Below, in pieces: positions 44,986 through 54,586 of a stretch of 64,000 nucleotides of DNA. Source of the DNA: Ignavibacteria bacterium. Its GTDB lineage: Bacteria > Bacteroidota > Ignavibacteria > Tepidaquicellales > Tepidaquicellaceae. The notes beneath the pieces were generated by a model. That model did not search any database, was not told where the DNA came from, and saw nothing but the letters and a program-made list of their open reading frames with translations. Position 1 is the first letter of the stretch, and each line of letters opens with the position of its first letter. The stretch spans positions 290,975 to 354,974 of the forward strand of contig JAQTLX010000002.1 of the NCBI GenBank assembly GCA_028714695.1, in the 5' to 3' direction. Made by a program: the position numbers and the translations under genes.

Positions 44986-47004
44986 ATGAACGCTATTTTA
45001 AAAACTATTTCCATCTTTATTATCATATTCTGTGTTTCCAATATTTACTCACAGGATTTCGTAAAAAACAGCCGGACAGAACAATACAGACTGCCGCAGC
45101 TTCCTAATCTCTACAAATATTTCGATAAAGATTATGCCGTAAGGGATAATCCCAATTCTGTTCTGAAACAGGATTTCTTTTTAACACTGAGAGACAATGT
45201 GCAGATGGATGCATCGAAATTTTATCCGTCCGAAGCAAATCCTTATCTGCCGAACGGTTATCCGGTAGTAATAATGGTACACGGTTACGGCGACAGAAAA
45301 GAAACTCTTGAAAACTTTGCGCTTGCGCAGGCATCATACGGTTATGTTGTCTATACATACAGCGTAAGAGGGCAGGGAAATTCAGGCGGATTGTCAAATT
45401 TAATCAGCAGAACTGAAGCGCAGGATTTGATTGAATTTGTAAATTACGTAAAACACGATAATACGGCAACAGGTTCTGATTCGAGCAACGTTCTTATAAT
45501 GGGCGGTTCACAAGGAGGCACGCTTCCTTATATGGCTGCATCTATGGGAATGAATGTAAAAGCAATCATCTCCGCTTTGGCTTCTCCCGAATTCGGTACA
45601 AGTTGGATTGAGAACGGCTGCGTCAAAATGACAATGCTGTGGACAAGCGATTATACTTCAGATACAGCGAGATATACACCGCTGGTTTCAAGATTTCCGG
45701 CATGGATTTATTCCAATGCAGCGGATAAATGGGATAGTCTTGCATACTGGGTGCCTTTAAACAGAGACTTTAAATCAATCATTGCAAACAACAGGGTTCC
45801 GATGTTGCTCGAGAATTCATGGCAGGATATGTTCTTCAATGCTCTCGGCAATATCAACGGCATCTCCTTGTTAACAGCGCCTTCAAGATATTATTTCGGA
45901 GCAGTTACCGGACACGGCGGCGATACATCGCCGACTGAAGATACATGGCACATGAATTTCTTCAACGAATGGTTCTTCTACTGGCTCTTCGGAATCGAGA
46001 ACAATATATTAACCCGTCCGAAATATCATTATGCTTATACATCAGCGCCGATAACATCGAGCGGTACATGGTCGTTTGTTCATGACAGTTCGACAGTATT
46101 TCCGCCCGCAGGTGTAAATAATTTCAGATTATATTTCAATACAAATAAGAAACTAAAAAAGACAGTTAATCCGCTTCAGACACAGTACGTAACGATTACA
46201 AACACTGTTAAATCCGGTTATACTCTTGAAAAAGCGGTAATGGATGAATTCAAAGGTTCAACATTCAAAGCAGGATTCAAGAAAGACTCCACAGTATTCG
46301 ATTCCGATATTCTTACATCGGATGCAAAGTTGATTGGCACACCAAGCCTTAAACTCGATTATTATTCAAACGTAAACGCATGCCAGTATAACTTCCAGAT
46401 TTTCGAAGTGAACAGCGCAGGCGTGAGCAAATTTGTAACAAGCATAAATTATACAGACAGGAAAAACGTAAAGAATACAAGAAGACAGAAAGTAATAACG
46501 GGAAATTCACATGCTCATATTTTCAAAGCCGGAAGCAAGATAAGAATTATACTCACAAATCTTGACCAGAGATGGAATTATCCATTCCTCGGCACGAATC
46601 CATTTGTACTGCCGGTTGTTGCTTCAGCATCGAACAGAATGTACTTAAGTTCAAATTCATATATCGATATGCCGATAATCGGAACATCACCGTTGATGCA
46701 TCCGATGTTAAGCGGTCCTGAAGGAACAGAGCCGACCGTATTCGCTTTATCGCAGAACTATCCGAATCCGTTCAATCCCGTAACGAAGATTAGTTTCAAT
46801 CTTCCGAAAGATTTCAGCGGAAACGTAACTCTGAAGATTTTTGATATGACAGGTAAAGAAGTTGCTCAGTTGATGAATGAAAGCCTTACAACAGGTCTGT
46901 ACGAAGCAAGATGGGATGCATCGAAGTTCTCGAGCGGTATCTATTTCTACAAACTTACCGCAGGCAGTTTCTCGGATGTTAAGAAAATGATTTTAGTAAA
47001 ATAA
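44986..47004 (+). CDS. T9SS-exported X-Pro dipeptidyl-peptidase-like hydrolase
   Basis: A 672-residue alpha/beta hydrolase of the CocE/X-Pro peptidase (S15) type. Signal peptide (residues about 1-23, SNIYSQ), then VIMVHGYGDR, the nucleophile elbow GGSQGG (Ser175), Asp281 in SWQDMFF and His310 in TGHGGD as likely triad, and a C-terminal jelly-roll domain. It ends in a T9SS sorting domain (NYPNPFNPVTKI, KKMILVK). The open frame begins with a TTG at 44971, but GAGGAG at 44973-44978 sits just before the ATG at 44986, which I chose. It closes the operon; the link to the polysaccharide is unknown. Confidence 0.87.
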   Translation: MNAILKTISIFIIIFCVSNIYSQDFVKNSRTEQYRLPQLPNLYKYFDKDYAVRDNPNSVLKQDFFLTLRDNVQMDASKFYPSEANPYLPNGYPVVIMVHGYGDRKETLENFALAQASYGYVVYTYSVRGQGNSGGLSNLISRTEAQDLIEFVNYVKHDNTATGSDSSNVLIMGGSQGGTLPYMAASMGMNVKAIISALASPEFGTSWIENGCVKMTMLWTSDYTSDTARYTPLVSRFPAWIYSNAADKWDSLAYWVPLNRDFKSIIANNRVPMLLENSWQDMFFNALGNINGISLLTAPSRYYFGAVTGHGGDTSPTEDTWHMNFFNEWFFYWLFGIENNILTRPKYHYAYTSAPITSSGTWSFVHDSSTVFPPAGVNNFRLYFNTNKKLKKTVNPLQTQYVTITNTVKSGYTLEKAVMDEFKGSTFKAGFKKDSTVFDSDILTSDAKLIGTPSLKLDYYSNVNACQYNFQIFEVNSAGVSKFVTSINYTDRKNVKNTRRQKVITGNSHAHIFKAGSKIRIILTNLDQRWNYPFLGTNPFVLPVVASASNRMYLSSNSYIDMPIIGTSPLMHPMLSGPEGTEPTVFALSQNYPNPFNPVTKISFNLPKDFSGNVTLKIFDMTGKEVAQLMNESLTTGLYEARWDASKFSSGIYFYKLTAGSFSDVKKMILVK

Positions 47005-47042
47005 TTGGTTCTTTAAACATAGTTTTGATTCATTAATCCCTC

Positions 47043-47066
47043 GCGGCCGGGTTCTCCCCCGGCCGC
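47043..47066 (+). terminator. GC-rich hairpin after the hydrolase gene
   Basis: GCGGCCGGG pairs with CCCGGCCGC around a 6-nt loop; the following T-run is weak (TAAAA). Lies about 40 bp past the stop. Confidence 0.6.
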
Positions 47067-47228
47067 TAAAAGGGAAATCACCAGATTAAATTTAATTAAG
47101 TTAAGGGTATTTATAAGAAAAAGGTAATTCGGGAATTAATAGGTACAGGGTAAACTTATTATTGTATTTCCGGATTATATGAATACAAAGCAAGCAGTAT
47201 TCTATGAAGTACTTTTTCATTTTGTTCG

Positions 47229-47262
47229 AAAAGCCGGATATATATTTTTGTCCGGCTTTTTT
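47229..47262 (+). terminator. Intrinsic terminator before the ABC-F gene
   Basis: AAAAGCCGGA pairs with TCCGGCTTTT across a 12-nt loop with a following T-run. It separates the exopolysaccharide operon from the ABC-F gene. Confidence 0.8.
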
Positions 47263-47308
47263 ATTTCTGCGTTTCTACTTCCTGTCAATTTAGGTATTTT
47301 GAAAAAAT

Positions 47309-49267
47309 ATGGTAATACTGGAAAATATATCGGTTAATTTCGGAACGAGAAAACTTCTTGATAACGTAAACCTCAGAATCGGCGGTAAAGACAGATTGTC
47401 GCTTGTCGGCGTCAATGGCGCGGGCAAGAGCACTCTGCTTAAGATTATAATCGGCGGATTTAATCATGACAGCGGAAAAGTTATTAAGTCGCGGCACTCT
47501 ACTTACGGATATCTTCCTCAGGAAACCGTAAGGCTCAAGGGACGTAAATTGTACGACGAAGTGTACGATTCGGCGGAAGATATTAAATTGATTCAGACCG
47601 AACTTGCGGAAGTTGAAGAGGACATGAAAACGTATGATAACAATGAAGATGAGAATTACATGGACCTGCTTACGACTTATTCGGAACTGCAGGAGCAGTT
47701 TGCGCTTCTTGAAGGACATAAACTTAAATCAAAAATAGAAAAAATTCTTTCGGGGCTGGGATTCGAACACGATGAATTTGAGAAGGATGTGGAAACATTC
47801 AGCGGAGGCTGGCAGATGAGAATTGAACTTGCGAAACTGCTTCTTAAGAATCCTTCTGTCCTCCTTCTTGACGAACCGACTAACCATCTTGATTTCGAAT
47901 CGCTCGTCTGGTTTGAGAGGTATCTGATTAATTATAAAGGAGCAATCGTTGTTGTTTCTCACGATAAAGAATTTTTGAATAATCTCACCAACAAGACCGC
48001 TGAGATTCATAACGGCGAAATGACGATCTTTAACGGAAATTACGGTTTCTATGTAGAAGAAAAACAAAAGAGGAAAGAACTCCTCGAAAATCAGTATAAG
48101 AATCAGCAGAAGTATCTTCAACAGCAGGAAAAATTTATAGAGAGATTCAGGTATAAAGCAACGAAAGCAAGAGCAGTGCAGAGCAGAATAAAGATGCTCG
48201 ATAAAATTGACAAGATTGAAATAGAACAGGATACCGAAAAAATTCGATTCCGTTTTCCGCCCGCGGTACATTCGGGACGCATACTTTTTGAAATTGAAAA
48301 TCTGACCAAATCATATGACGGCATAAGAAATGTTCTTGATAATATAAACTTATCAATCGAAAGAGGAGAAAAGATTGCAATCGTGGGAAAGAACGGCGCG
48401 GGAAAATCCACTCTAACAAGAATAATAGCGGGATTAGAATCTTATAATTCCGGTGAATTGAAATTCGGACATAATGTAATCCCAAGATATTTTGCACAGA
48501 ATCAGGCAGAGGAAATGAATCAGGAAAGAAATGCGCTGGAGATAATGCTCGAAGTGAAAAGCGGTGAGAATATGACGGAACTGAGAAAAATTCTCGGCGG
48601 TTTCCTTTTCCACGGGGACGATGTTGAAAAAAAGGTCGCGGTTCTTTCAGGAGGTGAAAAATCACGTCTTGCGCTTGCTAAGATGCTGATTGAACCCTCG
48701 AATCTTCTGATACTTGATGAACCTACTAACCATCTTGATATTCGCTCAAAAGAAGTGCTTCAGAAAGCGTTATCTGATTATGCCGGTACGGTAATTATAG
48801 TTTCACATGACAGGGAATTCATCGACGGCATAATTACAAAAATAATTGAAGTTAAGGACGGCGGAATAAAAACGTATCTCGGCAAATCATCGGAGTATAT
48901 ATCGATTCTTGAAACAGATAATGCGCCTGCAAACGATAAACCGAAAACAGAAAAAGAAAATACGTCAGCAGGTTATAAAGAAGGAATTGAAACCAAAAAA
49001 CGAAAAAAAGAATTCAGCAAGATTTCTGCTTCGGTGCGAAAGAAAATTTCTGAAGCGGAAAAAGAAATAGGGGAACTTGAAAGAAAAAAAATATATTTAG
49101 AACAGGAGATGAGCAAAACCGATTTCTTCAAAGATTCGGATTTTGCAATTGAAATTAAGTATGAGTATCTTGAAATTTCTCAAAAAATAGAAGACCTTAA
49201 CCTTAAATGGGAAAAAGCGGCGGAAGAACTCACTCAACTTGAAAAAACATATTTAAACAATAATTAA
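47309..49267 (+). CDS. ABC-F family ATPase
   Basis: A 652-residue soluble protein with two ABC modules and no membrane domain. Walker A GVNGAGKST and GKNGAGKST; signatures SGGWQMR and SGGEKSR; Walker B LLLDEPTNHLD and LILDEPTNHLD. The linker between the modules (residues about 245-330) is charged, and a C-terminal coiled coil (about 565-650) resembles Uup/YdiF members. ABC-F proteins act on ribosomes or nucleic acids; the exact subgroup is uncertain. The next gene starts 13 bp later. Confidence 0.94.
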   Translation: MVILENISVNFGTRKLLDNVNLRIGGKDRLSLVGVNGAGKSTLLKIIIGGFNHDSGKVIKSRHSTYGYLPQETVRLKGRKLYDEVYDSAEDIKLIQTELAEVEEDMKTYDNNEDENYMDLLTTYSELQEQFALLEGHKLKSKIEKILSGLGFEHDEFEKDVETFSGGWQMRIELAKLLLKNPSVLLLDEPTNHLDFESLVWFERYLINYKGAIVVVSHDKEFLNNLTNKTAEIHNGEMTIFNGNYGFYVEEKQKRKELLENQYKNQQKYLQQQEKFIERFRYKATKARAVQSRIKMLDKIDKIEIEQDTEKIRFRFPPAVHSGRILFEIENLTKSYDGIRNVLDNINLSIERGEKIAIVGKNGAGKSTLTRIIAGLESYNSGELKFGHNVIPRYFAQNQAEEMNQERNALEIMLEVKSGENMTELRKILGGFLFHGDDVEKKVAVLSGGEKSRLALAKMLIEPSNLLILDEPTNHLDIRSKEVLQKALSDYAGTVIIVSHDREFIDGIITKIIEVKDGGIKTYLGKSSEYISILETDNAPANDKPKTEKENTSAGYKEGIETKKRKKEFSKISASVRKKISEAEKEIGELERKKIYLEQEMSKTDFFKDSDFAIEIKYEYLEISQKIEDLNLKWEKAAEELTQLEKTYLNNN

Positions 49268-49280
49268 AAAAGGGGAAAGA

Positions 49281-50039
49281 ATGAAATTGTTTTCGAAAAT
49301 TATAATTGTGCTGTTCGTTTTGTCATTCGGCATGAACTTGTTCGCGGAAGGCGACCCGGGAAAACCTTACGGTACCAATGATTACAAAATCAGTTTGAAG
49401 ATGAAAAATGATTACGATAAGGCAAAAAAAGAATTTGCTTACAGAACAACAGGCAAAGGTCTCGACTTTTATATAGATTTTCAATTAGGCGTCGGCTCTA
49501 CTTCTCCTAATATCACATCAAGACCCGGAAATTCTTATACCGAGAAAGCGAAACTCGGATATACTGTCGGCGGTCTTCTTTATCTTAGTGTTTTCGACCT
49601 GTTTAGTTTCACTACCGGTCTTACATTCGACGGAAAAAGTTTCGGTGTACAGAAACCCGCTCTTACACAGGGATTCGGTACACTGGATTCAAGCGCATCT
49701 ACAAATTATGTAGCGGCTAACTATATTAACATTCCCTTATTCATTGACCTGGGCGGTATGGTTTCCAAAGACGTCGGTCTTTGGTTCACAGGCGGTCCGT
49801 ATCTCGGATTTTTAATTTCGAAACCCGACAATACATACAAAAATCTCGGATATAAAAGTTTTGATTTAGGACTTAGCGGTACACTCACCGCAAACTATGT
49901 CGTAATGTATCCTTTCAGTATTATATTCGGGACCACATTCAAATACGGCGGTTTGAATAATCTTATGAGCACTGATAAAATCGAAAAAATAACAACTACA
50001 AATTTCACATTCTTTTCAGGAGTGAGATTCGGTCTGTAA
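49281..50039 (+). CDS. Outer-membrane beta-barrel (porin-like) protein
   Basis: A 252-residue exported protein with signal peptide (GMNLFAEG) and alternating strand pattern ending in a phenylalanine-rich strand (FFSGVRFGL), as in PF13568-type barrels. The ATG follows AAGGGGAAAG. A terminator follows at 50062-50097. Function unknown. Confidence 0.75.
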   Translation: MKLFSKIIIVLFVLSFGMNLFAEGDPGKPYGTNDYKISLKMKNDYDKAKKEFAYRTTGKGLDFYIDFQLGVGSTSPNITSRPGNSYTEKAKLGYTVGGLLYLSVFDLFSFTTGLTFDGKSFGVQKPALTQGFGTLDSSASTNYVAANYINIPLFIDLGGMVSKDVGLWFTGGPYLGFLISKPDNTYKNLGYKSFDLGLSGTLTANYVVMYPFSIIFGTTFKYGGLNNLMSTDKIEKITTTNFTFFSGVRFGL

Positions 50040-50061
50040 GAAAATAAATTGAATTTTAATG

Positions 50062-50097
50062 AACCCGTTTTTTGTTCCTATAAAGACGGGTTTTTTA
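50062..50097 (+). terminator. Intrinsic terminator of the porin-like gene
   Basis: AACCCGT pairs with ACGGGTT, followed by a T-run. It lies about 25 bp past the stop and about 20 bp before the MBL-fold gene start. Confidence 0.8.
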
Positions 50098-50116
50098 TTA
50101 ATTAAAATTCATTTTA

Positions 50117-50959
50117 ATGCAGATAGGCGATTATAAAATTTACTCGATTCAGGCGGGGCTGTTCAAACTCGACGGAGGCGCTATGTTCGGTGTTGTGCCG
50201 AAATTATTATGGGACCGCACTAATCCTTCCGATGAATCGAACAGAATTGAAATGTGCACGCGTACGCTCCTGCTTGTAAGCGATGAAAGGAAAATTCTGA
50301 TAGATACGGGAATTGGTTATAAGATGCCGCAGAAACTAAATGAAATTTATGCCGTGGATTATTCTCAATATACGCTCGAAGGCGCGCTTGAAAAACTGAA
50401 TATAAAAAGTTCTGAAATTACGGATGTGATACTTACCCATCTTCATTTCGACCATACGGGCGGCTCAACAAAAATGATTGACGGTAAAATAATACCTGCT
50501 TATGAAAATGCAGTGTACTACGTGCAGGAAAAACATCTCGATTGGGCAATGAACCCTTCCGAACGCGATAAAGCCAGTTTCTTTCCAAATACATTTGAAC
50601 CTCTTCTGCTGAAAAAGCAATTAAAGACTGTAAGGGATGATTATAAATTCGATGACTTTATAACTCTGCACCCGCTGAACGGGCACACGAGAAACATGCA
50701 ATTGGTAAAAATCAGCGACGGATATGAAGGACTTATCTATCTTGCCGATTTGGTTCCTATGGCGTCTCATGTCCCTCTTCCTTATATAATGGGATATGAT
50801 TTGTTTCCGCTTGTGACTCTCGAAGAGAAAAGAAAGTATCTGAACGAAATATGCGAAAAAAACTACACTGTTTTTTTTGAACATGACCCTTATGTTGAAG
50901 CAGGAAAAATCGGATTTGACGGCAAATCCTTTTTCCTGAAAGAAAAGTTCAACATATAA
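50117..50959 (+). CDS. MBL-fold metallo-hydrolase
   Basis: A 280-residue metallo-beta-lactamase-fold enzyme with the metal motif THLHFDHTGG (HxHxDH) near residue 115, a further histidine in NGHTRNM and an aspartate in YLADLVP. Such enzymes include lactonases, thioesterases and glyoxalases; the substrate is unknown. It is 3 bp before the symporter gene and probably co-transcribed with it. Confidence 0.88.
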   Translation: MQIGDYKIYSIQAGLFKLDGGAMFGVVPKLLWDRTNPSDESNRIEMCTRTLLLVSDERKILIDTGIGYKMPQKLNEIYAVDYSQYTLEGALEKLNIKSSEITDVILTHLHFDHTGGSTKMIDGKIIPAYENAVYYVQEKHLDWAMNPSERDKASFFPNTFEPLLLKKQLKTVRDDYKFDDFITLHPLNGHTRNMQLVKISDGYEGLIYLADLVPMASHVPLPYIMGYDLFPLVTLEEKRKYLNEICEKNYTVFFEHDPYVEAGKIGFDGKSFFLKEKFNI

Positions 50960-50962
50960 TAA

Positions 50963-52456
50963 ATGAAATTTTCCCTAATTGACTATCTCATTGTCGTAAT
51001 TTATCTTATCGGAACTGTCGCGGCGGGTTTTCTCACGTCAAAAAAACAAAAAAATTCACGTGATTATTTTCTCGGCGGGAAAGAACTTAAATGGTGGGCA
51101 GTCGGATTTTCAATCGTGGCAAGCGAAACCAGTACTCTCACGTTCATAAGTATTCCGGGTCTCGCTTATAAAAGCGATATGACATTCATGCAGTTGATTT
51201 TCGGATATTTCATAGGCCGTATAATTGTATCTTTAGTATTTATTCCCGCCTACTATAAAGGGAATATTGAGACCGCTTATGATTTTCTCGGGAAAAGATT
51301 CGGACAGAAATTAAGAAAACTTACGTCATCCGTATTTATCGTAACGCGCGTGCTTGCTTCGGGCGTCAGACTTTTCGCGACCGCTATTCCGGTACATATT
51401 ATTACAGGCCTCGATTATCCTGCAAGTATAGCGATTATAGGAATCTTCACTCTACTATATACCTACATGGGCGGTTTGAAAGCGGTTGTTACAATGGACG
51501 TTATTCAGATGTTCATTTATATCGGCGGCGCTGTTGCGGCGCTGTATGTTATTATGAACGGACTCCCGAACGGATTTAACGACGTATTATATTATGCGCA
51601 CCTGAACGGACTGAATAAATTTACAATTCTGAATTTCAATTTCGGAAATTCTTTCATGGAATTTCTTTCTTCGCCTTACACTATTATAGGAGGACTTCTC
51701 GGCGGTACTTTCCTTACTATGGCTTCGCATGGAACCGACCAATTGCTTGTGCAAAGATTGCTCGGCTGCAAGACGAAAAAGGAAAGCCAGAAAGCGCTCA
51801 TGCTCGATGCAACTTTAATAGTTGTGCAGTTTGCATTTTTCCTTTTTCTGGGACTTTGTCTGTTCGCTTTTTATAAAGGCGTTTCGTTCAATACGCTTGT
51901 GCTGAACTCTACAGGTCTTAACCTGACTTCATCTGACGAAATATTCCCGAAATTCATTGTCGAGAATCTGCCGTCGGGTATATCGGGATTTGTGATTGCA
52001 GGCATTCTTGCCTCAGCAATGGGAACATTGTCTTCGGCAATCAGTTCGCTTGCATCTTCAACATATCTCGATTTATTTCATTCTGTAAAGTCACGGAAAT
52101 TCCGCGATAAAGAAATATTCTGGTCGAGAATATTCACGCTCATTTGGGGTGTTGTGCTTATAGGAGGAGCGATGCTCTTCCGCGATGCCAGAAATCCTGT
52201 TGTTGAAATCGGACTCTCAATAGCATCATTCACATACGGCGGTCTGCTTGGAGTATTTTTCCTCGGTTTGTTCTTTAAAAAGGTGAATGAAACTGACGCG
52301 ATTATCGGATTCATTGCGGGAATTCTTGTTATGGTTTTTATTATTTACTACACAAAAGTTGCATATACGTGGTATGTGATTACAGGCGTAAGCGTCACAT
52401 TAATTGCTGCAAACCTGGTTTTCTTTTTCAGATTTTTAAAAAGCAAAAATTCCTGA
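50963..52456 (+). CDS. Sodium:solute symporter family protein
   Basis: A 497-residue SSS-family transporter with about 13 membrane segments. The early DYFLGGKELKWWAVGFSIVASETS stretch (cited in part: YFLGGKELKWWAVG) and the central GGTFLTMASHGTDQLLVQR are characteristic. Imports a small organic solute with sodium; the substrate cannot be told, though the adjacent hydrolase suggests a shared pathway. Confidence 0.9.
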   Translation: MKFSLIDYLIVVIYLIGTVAAGFLTSKKQKNSRDYFLGGKELKWWAVGFSIVASETSTLTFISIPGLAYKSDMTFMQLIFGYFIGRIIVSLVFIPAYYKGNIETAYDFLGKRFGQKLRKLTSSVFIVTRVLASGVRLFATAIPVHIITGLDYPASIAIIGIFTLLYTYMGGLKAVVTMDVIQMFIYIGGAVAALYVIMNGLPNGFNDVLYYAHLNGLNKFTILNFNFGNSFMEFLSSPYTIIGGLLGGTFLTMASHGTDQLLVQRLLGCKTKKESQKALMLDATLIVVQFAFFLFLGLCLFAFYKGVSFNTLVLNSTGLNLTSSDEIFPKFIVENLPSGISGFVIAGILASAMGTLSSAISSLASSTYLDLFHSVKSRKFRDKEIFWSRIFTLIWGVVLIGGAMLFRDARNPVVEIGLSIASFTYGGLLGVFFLGLFFKKVNETDAIIGFIAGILVMVFIIYYTKVAYTWYVITGVSVTLIAANLVFFFRFLKSKNS

Positions 52457-52601
52457 GTTATCACGCCGTATAATTCAAATTAGAATCGGTCTGAATGAGC
52501 GTAAATAAAGGGATTTTCCGTATTTTAACAGATAACTGCACTCGATAACAAGGTATAAATCTTTCCTTAATGTTTTATTTCACAGCGCATTTAAAATTTC
52601 A

Positions 52602-52632
52602 TTGAGATACAAATTTAGATTCGATAATTTTG
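52602..52632 (+). promoter_or_regulatory. Bacteroidota-type promoter (-33/-7)
   Basis: TTG at 52602-52604 and TAATTTTG at 52625-52632 fit the TTTG / TAnnTTTG primary promoter of Bacteroidota with a 20-bp spacer. The ATG of the dehydrogenase gene follows 40 bp downstream after a GGAGG-like site. Confidence 0.4.
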
Positions 52633-52672
52633 AATATTACAAATTCAAATTATTAATTATTCGGAGGAATTT

Positions 52673-53791
52673 ATGTCCAAGTATAAAATTGCGTATCTAC
52701 CCGGTGATGGCGTAGGAGTTGAAGTATTAGAAGCAGCAAAAATCGTTCTTGATAAAGCGGGATTTGATGCTGAATATATCCATGGCGATATCGGATGGGA
52801 ATTCTGGTGCAAAGAAGGCGATGCGTTTCCCGAAAGAACAGTCGAACTGCTGAAAAATGTTGATGCTGCGCTGTTCGGAGCAATCACTTCAAAACCCGTA
52901 AAAGCCGCACAGGCAGAACTCGTTCCTGAATTGCAGGGAAAAGGATTGGTGTATCGTTCACCGATAGTGAGAATGAGACAAATGTTCGATTTATATACCT
53001 GCCTCAGACCGTGCAAGGGATATAAAGGCAATTCATTAAACTTCAAAGAAAATATAGACCTCGTTATATTCAGAGAAAACACCGAAGGCATGTATTCGGG
53101 TGTTGAATTCAATCCTGTTCCCGATGAACTTATTGAATTGCTCTCGAAAATTTCAAAACCGTTTGCGCACTTCAAAGGCATCCCGGGCGATCAGTTTGCA
53201 ATTTCATGCAAGATTAATACAAGGAAAGGTTCTGAAAGAATTATCAGAAAGGCATTTGAATTTGCAAAGCAATTCAACCGCAAAAAAGTAACGGTAGTCC
53301 ATAAATCGAACGTGGTAAGGGCTACAGACGGTTTGTTCCTTGAAATTGCGAAAGAAGTTGCAAAAGAATATCCCGATATTAAGATGGACGATGCAAACAT
53401 CGACGCTATTACAATGTGGCTTCTCAAAAATCCGTTTAACTACGACGTTCTTGTCGCGCCTAATTTATTCGGCGATATTATTTCGGACTTATGCGCTCAG
53501 ATGGTCGGCGGTCTCGGATTCGGCTGCTCCGGAAATATCGGCGATAAACTCGCTGTCTTCGAACCGACTCACGGCTCCGCTCCGAAATATGTCGGAATGT
53601 ATAAAGTTAACCCGATCGCGACTGTTCTTTCCGCAAAGATGATGCTTGAATGGCTCGGCGAAAAAGAAAAAGCCGCAGTTATCGAAAACGCAACTGCGAA
53701 AGTAATAGAAGAAGGCAAAGTGAAGACATACGATATGGGAGGCATCAGTACAACTATTGAAATGGCTAAGGCTATCGCGGATAAAATATAA
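52673..53791 (+). CDS. Isocitrate/isopropylmalate dehydrogenase family (likely NAD-isocitrate dehydrogenase)
   Basis: A 372-residue beta-decarboxylating dehydrogenase. Substrate and metal residues lie in LYTCLRPCKGY, the FRENTEGMYSG stretch, VVHKSNVVRATDG and the metal aspartates near the NLFGDIISDLC stretch; the nucleotide region is EPTHGSAPKY. The ENTEGMYSG form and FRENTEG order favour isocitrate over isopropylmalate. It could instead be a homoisocitrate or tartrate enzyme. GGAGG precedes the ATG. Confidence 0.85.
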   Translation: MSKYKIAYLPGDGVGVEVLEAAKIVLDKAGFDAEYIHGDIGWEFWCKEGDAFPERTVELLKNVDAALFGAITSKPVKAAQAELVPELQGKGLVYRSPIVRMRQMFDLYTCLRPCKGYKGNSLNFKENIDLVIFRENTEGMYSGVEFNPVPDELIELLSKISKPFAHFKGIPGDQFAISCKINTRKGSERIIRKAFEFAKQFNRKKVTVVHKSNVVRATDGLFLEIAKEVAKEYPDIKMDDANIDAITMWLLKNPFNYDVLVAPNLFGDIISDLCAQMVGGLGFGCSGNIGDKLAVFEPTHGSAPKYVGMYKVNPIATVLSAKMMLEWLGEKEKAAVIENATAKVIEEGKVKTYDMGGISTTIEMAKAIADKI

Positions 53792-53826
53792 ATTGAAATT
53801 TGTTTAAACCGTAATATTGTTTATTA

Positions 53827-53861
53827 AATTTACCCCGTGCATTTAATACGCGGGGTAAATT
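53827..53861 (+). terminator. Hairpin after the dehydrogenase gene
   Basis: An 11-bp perfect stem, AATTTACCCCG with CGGGGTAAATT, about 35 bp past the stop. There is no strong T-run, so termination may be weak or bidirectional. Confidence 0.6.
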
Positions 53862-53892
53862 AATTAAAAATAACCGCTAATATCTCATACAT

Positions 53893-54526
53893 CCGGCCCA
53901 CGATTCAATCACGTGGAAAATAGTTTAAGTATAAATAATTTTATCTTTTAGATACAGCCCACGATTAATTTACGTGGAAAATAGTTTAAGTGTAAATAAT
54001 TTTATCTTTTAGATACAGCCCACGATTAAATCACGTGGAAAATAGTTTAAGTGTAAATAATTTTATCTTTTAGATACAGCTCGCGATTAAATCACGTGGA
54101 AAATAGTTTAAGTATAAATAATTTTATCTTTTAGATACAGCCCGCGATTAAATCACGTGGAAAATAGTTTAAGTGTAAATAATTTTATCTTTTAGATACA
54201 GCCCGCGATTAAATCACGTGGAAAATAGTTTAAGTGTAAATAATTTTATCTTTTAGATACAGCCCACGATTCAATCACGTGGAAAATAGTTTAAGTATAA
54301 ATAATTTTATCTTTTAGATACAGCCCACGATTAATTTACGTGGAAAATAGTTTAAGTGTAAATAATTTTATCTTTTAGATACAGCCCACGATTAAATCAC
54401 GTGGAAAATAGTTTAAGTGTAAATAATTTTATCTTTTAGATACAGCTCGCGATTAAATCACGTGGAAAATAGTTTAAGTGTAAATAATTTTATCTTTTAG
54501 ATACAGCCCACGACTTCAGTCGTGGG
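53893..54526. repeat. 61-bp tandem array with higher-order period and REP-like terminal hairpin
   Basis: Ten units of exactly 61 bp (phase starts at 53951, 54012, 54073, 54134, 54195, 54256, 54317, 54378, 54439, 54500). Each carries a degraded CCACG...CGTGG hairpin and an identical AT-rich segment ending in TATCTTTTAGATACAG. Units vary only in the hairpin: the series TTCAATC, TTAATTT, TTAAATC, then CTCGCG occurs twice, six units (366 bp) apart. The right end is the perfect palindrome CCCACGACTTCAGTCGTGGG (54507-54526), like REP/IS200-IS605 terminal hairpins. No transposase is nearby, and identical units rule out CRISPR. Confidence 0.9.
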
Positions 54527-54586
54527 TAAATGTAAACAAAAAATTATAACCGTTTTAACGGTTTAAAAAAAAATCCTAAAAATAAT

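Larger units (their letters stand above)
47005..47308. other. Intergenic spacer 47005-47308
   Basis: Holds two hairpins (47043-47066 and 47229-47262). Otherwise AT-rich with no ORF. Confidence 0.65.
53792..54586. other. Gene-free spacer 53792-54586
   Basis: Occupied by the hairpin at 53827 and the 61-bp array. The last 60 bp before the HMG-CoA lyase ATG contain a short AACCGTT/AACGGTT inverted repeat and no clear ribosome site. Confidence 0.6.

Noticed and set aside
48147-48665. 172-residue minus-strand ORF (and others antisense to the ABC-F gene)
   Set aside because: Shadow frames of an unmistakable ABC-F coding sequence.
53893-54526. CRISPR array
   Set aside because: Regular spacing, but the would-be spacers are identical and no cas genes are near; it is a satellite repeat.
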